Below are positions 1-9,700 of a stretch of 64,000 nucleotides of DNA, in pieces. The stretch is from Telmatobacter sp. DSM 110680 (GTDB lineage Bacteria; Acidobacteriota; Terriglobia; Terriglobales; Acidobacteriaceae), in contig NZ_CP121196.1 of NCBI RefSeq assembly GCF_039994875.1, forward strand, positions 2,356,001 through 2,420,000, given 5' to 3'. Under the pieces are notes generated by a model that did not search any database, was not told the origin of the DNA, and saw nothing but the letters and a program-made list of their open reading frames with translations. The position numbers and the translations under genes are program-made. How positions within the stretch are numbered: the stretch's first letter is position 1; each line of letters opens with the position of its first letter.

Positions 1-2483
1 GTGTAGATCTGAAGTGACGCCCAGAAGAATGGCTTGCGGAATTCTCCTTTAGCGTGCAGTAGGGAGAGCTTAGCCTGGCGCAGCGCGGTAGCCGGCGGCA
101 TGCCGTTATGCAGCCCCTGATAAAGAGACCCCATCAGGCGAGGTGTAGATTCGTCACTGACTTCCCAAAGACCTCCAATCACGTTGTGCGCTCCGGCGCG
201 CAGGAATGCCCATGCCAGGCCTACCAGTCCTTCTCCCGCATAAGCTCGCGTGCCGCTTCCGTAGCAAGCAGAGACAGTAACAAGTCGAGCATGAATCGGA
301 TGCTGGATGATTTCACGAGCGTGAAGTTTGAAAGAATCGTCGTCTGCGGATGAGCGGGAAAGGATAATCGCCGAATCGAGAGGATCGGTGCGGCTGGCAA
401 CGCCGTGCGCCACAAAGTGAATATACGTAAATTGCTGCGGATTGCTGGAGGCATAAGACCCGGCTGTTGCCCGTTCGCGCGCGAAGACCGTTTCTTCCTG
501 CCCAGGAAATTGCTGCTCAATCTGCTTCATTTCAGCTGCCGCCTTCGGCAACTCAGGATAGTCAGAGTTTGGTGAGACCGCGTCGCCAAGCAGCAACAAC
601 GTGTTGCCTCTACTCTCCGATTGCTTTGCGGAGGCTAGGAGACGCAAGGATGGCGCAGAAAAGAGAGTCGCGTCTTCGATGAAGTAATGTGGAGTGGGAG
701 CCGGGGCAATCAAGGTTTCAAAATCCAGCTGGCTCAGGAAGCCGTCGTCGAGAATTACTGTGTTTGATCCGGGCTGTATAAAATCACGAACCGGCTCGAT
801 GAGCAGGTGATAGAGGCCAATGCCATCGGCATTTTGACGTTCAATCGGATCACTCAAGCCCAACAGAGATTTGCGATACCTGTCGACCATGGGAGCGAGC
901 TTGCTCCTCGCGGGCAACGGAATCATCGTCGTCTTCGCTGGCGTGATCGTCCAGAGATATGACTCCTTCTCACCAACCCAATAGAAGAGTAGCGTTGCGT
1001 TTGCCTTTCGTGCGATGGCGTTGGCGTTGACAGAAACCTCAGAATCGAAAGTGGCGTTTGATTTCAGGCCGAGGCCTTGCTGCAAAGTGCGCGCGCGGCT
1101 TTGATCGGCAAGGGCGAGGGCGGCGTCGGTTTTGCGCTGTGCTACCAGAAAGTGAATGTAATCGTCGTAGATTCCGGTGGCATTCGCAAGGAAGGGAAGT
1201 TTCGATTCTTCATCATGAAGCTGATCGCGAGCAGACTCAAAAGTGCTGAGCGAAGTGCGATACATCCGATCAGCCGCGACAAGGTTGCCTTCTGACTCAT
1301 AAAGTCGAGCGAGCTCGTGCTGAGCGCCCAATTTCATCGAGGTCTGGCTTACCGGGTCATTCTCGACAGCGCGTAAGAGGTGTTCGGCATCGTTGTTTTG
1401 ATGTGTTGCCGCTGCAATCCGAGCCTGCGCAAATGTAACGTCGAGTGTATCGAGCCGATTGTTGTTTGCGCTTAGAAGTGGACCGAGTTGCTGGGCGTAG
1501 CCGCTTGCTTCATCCAAGTTGCCGGCGTCAATCGAGGCATGGGTAAGATCTTCAAGCGTGTTAATGACTTCTTCCTTGTTTTTGATCTGCTTTGCGCGTG
1601 TTAAAGCACTGCTGTAGGAATCTCTCGCTCTAGCGAAGTCCCCCGTTCTCCAGTACACATCCCCCGACGCTGTAAGCCACTTGATCTCGTTCCGGCTATT
1701 TCCAAGGTTCGCAGCGCGTTGTTCCGCCTCGATAAATAATTCCAGCGCCCGCTCTGCATCGCCTAGTCCGAAGTAGGCCCATCCCAGATTGCCAGAGATA
1801 CTCTCCGCGAGATCCTCGGCGCCGAGCTCAGTCGAGATCTGGTATGCATCCCTTGACCAGTCAACCGACTCATCGAAGTGTTCCGCCTGAAGCGCCAACC
1901 ATCCAAGATCTAAAGTTGTTGTGGACTCGAGGTATCGATCGTGAAGTGAGCGGGCAATCGCGAGAGCACCGAGAAAAGCAAACCGCGCTTCACGCAATTT
2001 GTCCGCTGAAACTGCCAAAGTCCCGCGCGCCTGCATCATCTCTCCGCAGGCGGCAGAGGTTTTGTTTTTGCAGAGATATTCTGCCTCGTTGATTCTTTGA
2101 TCTGCTGAGGATAGTTGCTGCTGCCGGGCAAGAGCTACGCTCTCAATCACCAACTTCCGGATGACATCCTCTTGATTCTGGGTTGGAGAATGAAATGCAC
2201 GCAGAAGGTTCAACGCATCGTCGTACATGCCTCGACGTAGCAGTACCTCTGCGTCCAAAAGCTGGAACTCTGCAGCCCATTCAGGATTGCCTGTCCGATT
2301 CTGGATGTAGCCCTGCTCCGCTAGCCTCTGGCATTTTTCAAGCTGCCCCTTAACGAAGAGCAGTTGCGCTTTGTTGTACTGAGCTCCGGGAGTCGCGCGA
2401 TCAGAATCCCGAAGCGAAATCAGCAACAGAAGTCCTGCTGCACACACAAACACGCTACGCCAGCGCACTTCGAACCGGACCAT
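1..2483 (-). CDS. TPR-repeat CHAT-domain protein (partial at 3' end)
   Basis: The reading frame runs from ATG at 2483 to the window edge, about 827 codons, with no stop seen. Residues 1-25 form a short hydrophobic N-terminus. A long helical tetratricopeptide region follows, with alternating A/L/Y-rich helices such as those around AEHFDESVDW and YFGLGDAERALELF. The C-terminal third is a CHAT domain (caspase HetF associated with TPRs). It carries the expected catalytic dyad, His693 in HFVAHG and Cys740 in VTVSACYGSG, followed by GEGLVGLAWAFLRAGA, and near the edge PFFWASLQ, which is typical of the domain's end. Probably only a few tens of residues are missing. CHAT proteins are predicted, and in some systems shown, to be caspase-like proteases. 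The gene is last of four on this strand behind an ECF sigma factor and an anti-sigma factor, so co-regulation is likely. Its substrate is unknown. Confidence 0.9.
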   Translation of the reverse strand, partial: MVRFEVRWRSVFVCAAGLLLLISLRDSDRATPGAQYNKAQLLFVKGQLEKCQRLAEQGYIQNRTGNPEWAAEFQLLDAEVLLRRGMYDDALNLLRAFHSPTQNQEDVIRKLVIESVALARQQQLSSADQRINEAEYLCKNKTSAACGEMMQARGTLAVSADKLREARFAFLGALAIARSLHDRYLESTTTLDLGWLALQAEHFDESVDWSRDAYQISTELGAEDLAESISGNLGWAYFGLGDAERALELFIEAEQRAANLGNSRNEIKWLTASGDVYWRTGDFARARDSYSSALTRAKQIKNKEEVINTLEDLTHASIDAGNLDEASGYAQQLGPLLSANNNRLDTLDVTFAQARIAAATHQNNDAEHLLRAVENDPVSQTSMKLGAQHELARLYESEGNLVAADRMYRTSLSTFESARDQLHDEESKLPFLANATGIYDDYIHFLVAQRKTDAALALADQSRARTLQQGLGLKSNATFDSEVSVNANAIARKANATLLFYWVGEKESYLWTITPAKTTMIPLPARSKLAPMVDRYRKSLLGLSDPIERQNADGIGLYHLLIEPVRDFIQPGSNTVILDDGFLSQLDFETLIAPAPTPHYFIEDATLFSAPSLRLLASAKQSESRGNTLLLLGDAVSPNSDYPELPKAAAEMKQIEQQFPGQEETVFARERATAGSYASSNPQQFTYIHFVAHGVASRTDPLDSAIILSRSSADDDSFKLHAREIIQHPIHARLVTVSACYGSGTRAYAGEGLVGLAWAFLRAGAHNVIGGLWEVSDESTPRLMGSLYQGLHNGMPPATALRQAKLSLLHAKGEFRKPFFWASLQIY

Positions 2484-2560
2484 GGCTTCTCTCGCAGACA
2501 GTCAGAATCTAATTGTCTACGATCGGCCCCGGTCATTGTTGCGTGACCCGCGCCCGTGCT

Positions 2561-3409
2561 CTATGGATAACTTGTTCCGTTGGTCTTGCCGCCGCCACCC
2601 GTCAGGGTTCCCCCACCCACGCATCCCATCACCATTTCGATCATGTTCAGAGTGATAGTTGTATTTCGCGGAGATCCCGTCGGCGTTTTGAAGTCCGACT
2701 GTTTCAGGGTAAGGGTCGCGAAGTAGATCTTGCCGAAGTTCGGCACATCGAAGGCATGCCCAAAGCTGCGTCCCGGAAAATCTCCCTTCGCGTGCTTGAC
2801 CAACGAGCATGAGATCGGCTCCTCTTTGTTGGGGATTGCTGGAAGTCGATTGTAACGCGCAGAGATGTCGGACGGAACATTCTGATGGCTCTGGATGTGC
2901 TCGCGTTGAGCGCTGACGCGTTGAAAGAATCCCGGGTCGGTCGTATACGGAGCATCGTCTTTAGGCTTGGCTCCGAGCATGTCTAAATTCAGCTCGAGGT
3001 TCACCGGATGGCCGGCGATGCGTAGGTTTTCATAGCGCGTGCCCAGGAATGTCACGGTTGGAACGTATCCAACGAGAGGATGATCGGTGGAGATCTGCGC
3101 GACAATGCGATCCGCGGTCACAATATCCAATACATTCAGGCCTTCGATCACCGAGGTCGATAATGTATTCCAGCCGTGATCAACTTTGGTGTCGGGATTG
3201 CCCGCCACCTGGGTGTAAGCGGAGCGGAAGGAGACAACCCCGCCGAGCCTGTAGTTCTCCACATGCTGTGAGAGGTATCCGCCACGCTCGTTGAGTTTCA
3301 CATAAGTAGGAGGCTTCACTTCCTGAACGAGCGGAAGCGTAATGTTTCCAGACAGCGCTTCAGCTTCTGCGTGATAGATGTGATATCTCTCTTCGGGGCA
3401 ATCTGCCAT
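2561..3409 (-). CDS. Conserved hypothetical protein in the sigma/CHAT cluster
   Basis: This 282-residue protein was not recognised as a named family. It has no signal peptide or membrane segment and begins MADCPEERYHIYHAE. The middle reads as a beta-rich, enzyme- or lectin-like fold, with several short hydrophobic strands such as LRIAGHPVNLELNLDML and GKIYFATLTL. The last 25 residues are glycine-rich and of low complexity (VGGGTLTGGGGKTNGTS). The gene lies 35 bp downstream of the anti-sigma factor and 77 bp upstream of the CHAT protein on the same strand, so it is probably in the same transcription unit. By position it could be a partner or substrate of the CHAT protein, but nothing in its sequence shows this. 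Confidence 0.7.
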   Translation of the reverse strand: MADCPEERYHIYHAEAEALSGNITLPLVQEVKPPTYVKLNERGGYLSQHVENYRLGGVVSFRSAYTQVAGNPDTKVDHGWNTLSTSVIEGLNVLDIVTADRIVAQISTDHPLVGYVPTVTFLGTRYENLRIAGHPVNLELNLDMLGAKPKDDAPYTTDPGFFQRVSAQREHIQSHQNVPSDISARYNRLPAIPNKEEPISCSLVKHAKGDFPGRSFGHAFDVPNFGKIYFATLTLKQSDFKTPTGSPRNTTITLNMIEMVMGCVGGGTLTGGGGKTNGTSYP

Positions 3410-3444
3410 TGCGAATCTCGCTTTCTGAATGCTGGATTGAGTCT

Positions 3445-4146
3445 CTAGTCGACAAATTGTATGTCGAGTGCGTGCCTGTCAATCTCCGTTCGAGTCCCCT
3501 GTGGATCGATCCCGGCGATGGCAAGTGTATATGAGCCTTGCGTCAGCCCGATGCCGGGAATCACGAGGGAGACGATCCCGTCACCAGATGCCCCGGCTTT
3601 GGCCGCAGTTAGCGTCCGAGTCCAAAGCTGCTTTCCCTGAGGATCGTACAAAGTGAAGGAGTAAGTCGCAACTCCTGAATCCTGCGGCAATTCAATCGAA
3701 AGTACAGCTCCTTGCGTGCGATCGGCCTGGACTTGAGTGTGCGCGGCGCCCCGTGTCCCTGCATGAAAAGCTGTTGATGGCAGCAAGCTTGGTTGGGTAG
3801 CGGCCATGCGGAGAGAGGGAATCGTCGACAGGTTTTGATAGCCAACGACTGCCAGCAATGCGGCAAATGCGGGGATCGCAAAGGCGGGGCGCAGCCACGA
3901 TTGCCAATTGATTCTCTTCCGGTCCGGTCGGGGTGAGTATGGCACTGAAGGCGCAGGGGAAGCAGGGGTGAGCTTGGGCAGTTCGACTTTTGCGGCATCA
4001 ATAAAAGCCGCCCCGGCACGCAATTCCAGCGAGCACTCCGAGCAATCGAAGGCATGTTCTTCGAAGGCGTCACGCTGCTCCGGTGAAAGCTCGCCAAGCA
4101 GATATCGCTCCGCCACCATTTGTTTTATAGCTTCGTTATGTTCCAT
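3445..4146 (-). CDS. Zinc-finger (zf-HC2) transmembrane anti-sigma factor
   Basis: The N-terminal 45 residues carry the anti-sigma zinc motif H-x3-C-x2-C (EEHAFDCSECSLEL) after an acidic helix (YLLGELSPEQRDAFEEH), as in the ZAS/zf-HC2 family. A proline-rich linker leads to one hydrophobic segment near residues 85-105 (RPAFAIPAFAALLAVVGY). A roughly 120-residue beta-rich extracytoplasmic domain follows. ATG at 4146 is preferred over a TTG one codon earlier because GAGGAAG sits at Shine-Dalgarno distance. The gene follows the ECF sigma factor by under 100 bp, so it probably binds and holds that sigma factor at the membrane and releases it on an envelope signal. The pairing is inferred from order and family. 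Confidence 0.88.
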   Translation of the reverse strand: MEHNEAIKQMVAERYLLGELSPEQRDAFEEHAFDCSECSLELRAGAAFIDAAKVELPKLTPASPAPSVPYSPRPDRKRINWQSWLRPAFAIPAFAALLAVVGYQNLSTIPSLRMAATQPSLLPSTAFHAGTRGAAHTQVQADRTQGAVLSIELPQDSGVATYSFTLYDPQGKQLWTRTLTAAKAGASGDGIVSLVIPGIGLTQGSYTLAIAGIDPQGTRTEIDRHALDIQFVD

Positions 4147-4232
4147 CAAACCACTTCCTCAACTTGCCAGCTCAAAAATTCCAGCAAAAACACCTGCTGA
4201 GAGATGGTGAATCGGTTCACGAAATCGTTTCA

Positions 4233-4811
4233 TTAATGGGTGGTCGTACCCAAATTCATTCGTTTCAGATATTCAACCTTAAAATCCTGCTTTGCGCGGT
4301 GTAGAAGTACGCGGAGATACTCTCGATCGACGCCAAACTCGCGGCATATTTCTTCCCGGTCACGCTCATCGAGGAACACCGCCTTCAACAGGGAGCGATC
4401 TCGCACGGGCAAATCCAGCAATATCTCGCGTACCTTGGAGCTCAACTGGGTGGAAGCGATCATGCTCACGACGTCGGCGCCGGTTGCCTGGGGTTCCGGG
4501 CTGCCTTCTTCGTCGAGCGACTGACTTCGGCTGGAGGACCGATAGTGCTCCAAGAGGACGTTATTGCAGACCGTATTCACAAAGGCCCCAAAACGGTCCG
4601 GCTGGCGCAGGGCATTCTCTCTGCGCAGCGTGGAAAAAACCCTGGCAAAGGTCTCCTGGCGCACGTCTTCAATGGCCTGGGGGGACTGAAGCCGCGAGCG
4701 AAGTTTCAAGTGGAGCAGTTCCGTGAAATAACCCACGAAATGCTCCTGGGTAGCCAGGTCCCCGGCACGCAAATTTTCGATGTAGCCTGCATCGAATGAA
4801 CGAAATTCCAA
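4233..4811 (-). CDS. ECF-type RNA polymerase sigma factor
   Basis: This is a two-domain sigma-70 family protein. Region 2 includes IEDVRQETFARVF and RFGAFVNTVCNNVLLEHYR. Region 4 (LLDLPVRDRSLLKAVFLDERDREEICREFGV, then an LHRAKQDFK recognition helix) binds the -35 element. The frame stays open to 4949. I prefer the TTG at 4811 because GGAG lies six bases upstream and the protein then begins at the conserved EFRSFDAGYIENL segment; an ATG at 4850 and a GTG at 4949 lack an obvious ribosome site. From 4811 the product is 192 residues, normal for ECF factors. It heads a unit with the anti-sigma, unknown and CHAT genes, whose promoter it probably recognises. Confidence 0.88.
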   Translation of the reverse strand: MEFRSFDAGYIENLRAGDLATQEHFVGYFTELLHLKLRSRLQSPQAIEDVRQETFARVFSTLRRENALRQPDRFGAFVNTVCNNVLLEHYRSSSRSQSLDEEGSPEPQATGADVVSMIASTQLSSKVREILLDLPVRDRSLLKAVFLDERDREEICREFGVDREYLRVLLHRAKQDFKVEYLKRMNLGTTTH

Positions 4812-5400
4812 TGAAGTCTCCGCCAACCCGAGAGGACGTAAGTATAGCATTGGCGTGACTTGCGCACGGTGACGACCGCGCGGACGAATTGCGGGACGAA
4901 CGCGATTTTGCTTAAACGCGCCTCGAACGGGAACCGTTTTGATGGACACTTAACTCACTCCCACGGAATCTGGGGGGATACTCCGGCTCATGCACGAGGA
5001 TCAGCCCCGTCAGTTCCGCATTTTGGTGAAGTTCGCTGCATGTCGGTCTTCCTCCTTCCGACACAAAAACTCAAATGACGGCTCCAGCCGGTCAGGAGAA
5101 ACTCTTACCCGGCGGACCATTGCGGAAGGTACCGCCGGTGAAAGAGCGAGCCGATCCACCCGTGGCAGACCAGCCGATGTAGAGAACCAAGGGTTCAGAT
5201 CAATGAAGACAAGTCCTACATTGGATTGCATCTGCTTGAGTCACGAACCGTTCTGAACGGCCCGGCTCTGCAGGGATGGTCGGTCTTGCCGCCGACCTTT
5301 GGCTGACTTCTCCGCGTTTTGGGGCGCAGACGGAGCCCCCATGGTTCTGGAGAACCCCGTCTGCTTGGGGGAGGACGTCAAACTTCGTGCCCATGCGTCC
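4812..5400. other. Intergenic region between the sigma operon and the 5401-6291 gene
   Basis: No convincing gene was found on either strand in this stretch of nearly 600 bp. It should hold the promoter of the sigma/anti-sigma/CHAT unit and the 3' end signal of the gene that stops at 5401. The only structure I can point to is an imperfect inverted repeat at 5327-5363, with arms CAGACGG and CCGTCTG around an inner GGTTC/GAACC stem. It lies about 40 bp past that stop on the minus strand and may be a weak terminator. Confidence 0.4.
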
Positions 5401-6291
5401 TTACGAAATGCATGCCGTCATATCCACGGGAAGCGACGGCACAGGTAGAGTGCCTTGAGCCCGATAGGATTTGCCGGTGTTTGGGTTCTCAGATGAATTC
5501 AGAGCACAGTAACCGGCAGCCCTGGCCAGTGCAAATGCCAGAAAGCGGTGATGCGGATCGGTTTTGGTTGAATGGAGCGCACACATCGAGAGATGACCCT
5601 GCGATCTCGCGGATGTGAAATCCATTGGCCGGTACGCAAACCTCATGTCTGGACTCGCGTCGAATTGCTCTCTCTGCTTCGCGGCAATCGACCTGTTCCG
5701 TTCAAGCACCAGGGGAGCTTCTAAATAGACATCCGACTCTGCGACATGTCCCCAGACTGGTTTCCAGCCCGGTTCTCCCATTGGAGGCGGCGTGCTCCAG
5801 GAAAGAATCGCGCGAATCTTGGGCTTTACGCCGTCCGGAATCAACTCGTTTTCTGAAAGGCCGTTCAATGCGACCTCGCATTGGCAAGTGCCGGGTCGAT
5901 TGGTATCCACGACTGTGACAGAGCCGATCCCGAGATCATGCCATTTCGAGCCCCCGTCATAAGACAGATAGAAGCGAACAAATTCTTCAGAGCCTCGCAC
6001 GAGGATTTCACTGGAGTAGCCGCTCGGCTGCTTGACGTCGATTGCAGCAGACAGCCGATCGATCTCCGAATCGTAGAGCAAGCTTGAGATGCTTTCGTAA
6101 GTCGTGTCCTGCTGAATGTTCAGGACCGCACTGAAGGATGATGGCGGAATCTTTTCAAAGTAGTTTGGATTTGTGAGCAATAGCGCGCGGAGCCTCTTAC
6201 GGGCAGTATCTGGGGAAAGTTGCGCGAGCGCTATCAACTCAAGAGCGGGTTGAGGCGATGGAGCGGAGATCTTTAAGGCGGGGGAGTTCAT
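5401..6291 (-). CDS. Conserved protein of unknown function
   Basis: The 296-residue product starts at ATG 6291, behind AAAGGATGAG; the frame is open further upstream but the extension is arginine-rich and unlike the rest. No signal peptide or membrane segment is visible. Residues about 20-60 hold a short helical pair (SPDTARKRLRALLL). Residues about 70-220 look like a beta sandwich: PSGYSSEILVRGSEEFVRFY, SYDGGSKWHDLGIGSVTVVD, then IRAILSWSTPPP and KPVWGHVAESDVYLEAP. I recall this Ig-like block from uncharacterised acidobacterial and planctomycete proteins but know no function. The C-terminal 80 residues are poorly structured. The gene stands alone, divergent from the c-di-GMP enzyme. Confidence 0.6.
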   Translation of the reverse strand: MNSPALKISAPSPQPALELIALAQLSPDTARKRLRALLLTNPNYFEKIPPSSFSAVLNIQQDTTYESISSLLYDSEIDRLSAAIDVKQPSGYSSEILVRGSEEFVRFYLSYDGGSKWHDLGIGSVTVVDTNRPGTCQCEVALNGLSENELIPDGVKPKIRAILSWSTPPPMGEPGWKPVWGHVAESDVYLEAPLVLERNRSIAAKQREQFDASPDMRFAYRPMDFTSARSQGHLSMCALHSTKTDPHHRFLAFALARAAGYCALNSSENPNTGKSYRAQGTLPVPSLPVDMTACIS

Positions 6292-6777
6292 CTCATCCTT
6301 TCGTTCCGTGCAATTCCAACGGGCTTCTCTGTTCTGTCGGCATTCGACCACCAAGCCAATCGCGGTTCGTGGATGACGTAGGACATGCGATTCGACAGAG
6401 GGCCGGGTCCCGGTGCGACTCTCACTTACGGGGGATAGTGTTTCCCCTGAGCCCGCCGTTTCACGGAACACGAAATATAGGTTGAATTTTGAATCGCGGC
6501 GATCGGAACCGTTAAAGGAATGAGTGTTTCCGCATTCCCCAATCGAGACTCAATCAAGTAAACGCAAGACGCTGGCCCACAGGAAGAGGCAAGGTCAAGT
6601 ATCAATAAAGACTGGACTTGTGCATCGCGGTAGGCTACTCCAAGGTAACCACGTCACCGCGGAAGAGGCAGGTGTGAGCGCTTTGACCTGTGCTAGCCTA
6701 ACCTCACTTTTTAAAACAATTTCCTGCGCACTAATTGCGTGATTTGTGTTGCACATTGAAATGATTGGGGATCCGAG
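6292..6777. other. Divergent intergenic region
   Basis: This stretch of nearly 500 bp separates two divergent genes and should carry both promoters. I see no supported open frame and no strong hairpin. The part next to the plus-strand gene (about 6690-6770) is AT-richer than its surroundings and contains a small imperfect dyad, CGCACTAATTGCG, but no clear -35/-10 pair could be assigned by eye. Confidence 0.35.
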
Positions 6778-9700
6778 ATGCTAAGGCGGGCGGTTGGCCA
6801 CGAGGCAGGAAAGGGTGAAACTCGTGCCTATGCGCTGGTCCGGATGATCGAGATTCTAAGGAACGCGGCGGTTTTCGTGTCCGTGTGGTGCGCAATTCCG
6901 GCAGTTCCCGCCATTGCGGTTTCCACTCACATTCCAGAACTCACGTCAATTCAGTCAATCCGCCACACTAAACCGTCAACTATTGGTGAAGTTCCGCTGC
7001 ATGTTCGCGGCGTCGTGACATATTACGACATAGTCGCGCCCAATCTTTTCATCCAGGACAAAACGGGTGGAATTTGGGTGGACCTTCGGGGGTCTCAGGT
7101 CACGCCTCCTTCGCCTGGACAACTGCTCGATCTTCACGGCGTTGTCGGCTTCGGCTTTACTCCCTACGTTGCGAAGCCAAACTGGAAAGTCGTGGGCACT
7201 GCGCCGGCGCCAAAAGCGCTGCATCTTACCTACGACGACGCGGCGACTGGTACGTCTGACGGGCAGTGGGTGCAGATGGAGGGCGTTGTTCGGTCCTTCG
7301 TGCAGCAGGCTGAAGGAAACGTGCTGGTGATCGATGTCGCGACCCCAACCGGCGTTTTCAAGGTTAGAGTCCCCAATTTCCGTGGTCCTTTTCCGATTGA
7401 ACTTGCCGACGCCAAGGTTCGATTTGTTGGTGTCTGCGGTGCAGCATTCAACAGCCGCAATCAACTGATTGCGATCCACCTTTTGATGCCCTCTATCAAG
7501 GACCTTGAGGTTCTTGAGGCTCCCCCCCAAGATCCGTTCGCGGCACCGGTAATTCCGATATCCCAGGTACGTCACTTTTCGGCCGACCTCACCGACGAAC
7601 ATCGAGTTAAGGTCATCGGAACAGTGACAGCAATATTTCCGAATCAGGGAATCTACATCACAGATGACTCTGGCGGCCTTTATGCCGAAAGCCAGGATGG
7701 ATCACCGTTGACTGAGGGTGACCAAGTTGAGGTTATCGGATTTCCAGCAGCAGGCACCTTCAGTCCAGTCTTAAGGTCCGCCCGGATACGGCCCACCGCT
7801 AGGCACTTTCTTCCGACCATCGCGACGATCAATGGTCGGGCTGCGCTCAAAGGCGTGTACGACGCCCAACTCGTCAACATCCCGGGAACGCTCATCTCCT
7901 ATCGGCAGAGAGTCAATAGCCAGGCACTCGTTTTGGAGTCGGATGATCATGTGACCTTTGAAGCGGTCTTTGCGCGAACTGGGCTTCCGCTCTTGAGCAT
8001 CCCTGAGGGCAGCCGGATCTCTCTTACTGGTATTTGCGCGGTCAAAGCCGACGAAAACGGCAATCCCTCAGAATTCGCAGTCGTACTTCGTTCCCCAAAT
8101 GACATCCGCGTCGTCTCCTCTCCACCATGGCTTAACGCTCCAAGGGCCGTGACCATTCTTTCTGGGTTCATGTTCTCCACCCTGGCTGTCACCGGCTGGG
8201 TATTCATCCTTCGCAGGCGGATTCGCAAGCAGACGCGGATCATCACTGAAAAGCTGATGAATGAGATGGCGCTCGAGGAAAGATACCGAAACATTTTCGA
8301 ACGCAATCTGACCGGGCTTTATGTTGCTGCGGCCGACGGTCGAATTCTTGATTGCAACGACGCGTGCGCGCGGATTCTTGGCTATAACGGCCGGCACGAG
8401 CTGCTTGGAAACAGCGCTTGTGCCGAGAAGATTATTCGGAAGTTCCACGTGAGCCTATCCGACGCAAGCTTTACGGTGGGAACCGAACAGTCCTTTGAAC
8501 GTCTGGACGGCACCGAGGGTTGGGCGTTGTGCAGCCTCAAGGCGGTGAGCGAAAAGGACGTCGAGGGGCAGGTTTTCGAGGGCTCGTTGATTGACATCTC
8601 CGAGCGCAAGATTGCCCAGGATAGAGTTCAGTTTCTGGCTTACTTTGACACGCTCACCAAACTGCCGAATCGCACGCTGGTTCACGATCGCCTGTCTCAG
8701 GCCATTGCAGTGGCGAAGCGCCGTCGCGAAAAGCTGGGAGTGCTTCATCTCGACATCGACAGTTTTAAGATCATCAATGATTGTCTCGGCCATTCGCGCG
8801 GAGATGAACTTCTGCAAAGTATTGCGCAAAGATTACAGGGGTGTGCGCGCAAAGACGATACCGTTGCCCGACTGGGCGGAGATGAATTTCTGATCGTTCT
8901 CGGTTCGATCGGCTCATTTGCGGACGCAGCCATGGCTGCGGAGCGGATTGCCGGAGAATTGAAGCCGCCATTTAACCTCAACGGGAATTCGCTGAGTGTC
9001 ACCTGCAGCATCGGCATCAGCACCTATCCGGACCACGGGAAAGATGCGGAAACGCTAATTAAAAATGCCGATGTGGCAATGTATGCGTCAAAGGGCAAGG
9101 GACGGAACACGTTCAGTTTTTTCTCAGAGGATATGACTGCGCAGGCGATCGAACGCTTGCAACTCGGCAACAGCATGCGCGGCGCCATGGACCGCGGAGA
9201 GTTCTACCTGGTCTTTCAGCCCGAGTTCAACCTCCGAACCGGTGCGGTCTCGTGCTGGGAGGCTCTCCTCAGATGGAAGCATCCGGAATTGGGCTTGGTT
9301 CCACCCGACAAGTTCATTCCGATCGCCGAGGCCAACGGGATGATCGTTCCGCTGGGCGAGTGGGTACTGAGAACGGCATGCCAACATGCACGCGGGTGGC
9401 ACGCTGCCGGAAACAAAGTGCCTGTCGCGGTGAATGTTTCTGCTGTGCAGTTCCGCCAGATAGGCTTCTGTGACCTCGTAAAGGATGTACTCAACGAGAC
9501 AGGCTTGTATCCCGAGTACCTTGAACTTGAAATCACCGAGAGCTTGCTTCTTGCCACAGAGGACATGCGATTCGAGGTTCTGAGTCAATTAAAGACGCTG
9601 GGAGTGAAGCTTGCCATCGACGATTTTGGGACTGGCTATTCGAGTCTCAGCTACCTGAAGCAACTTCCTGTCAGCAAGCTCAAGATCGATCGCAGTTTCG

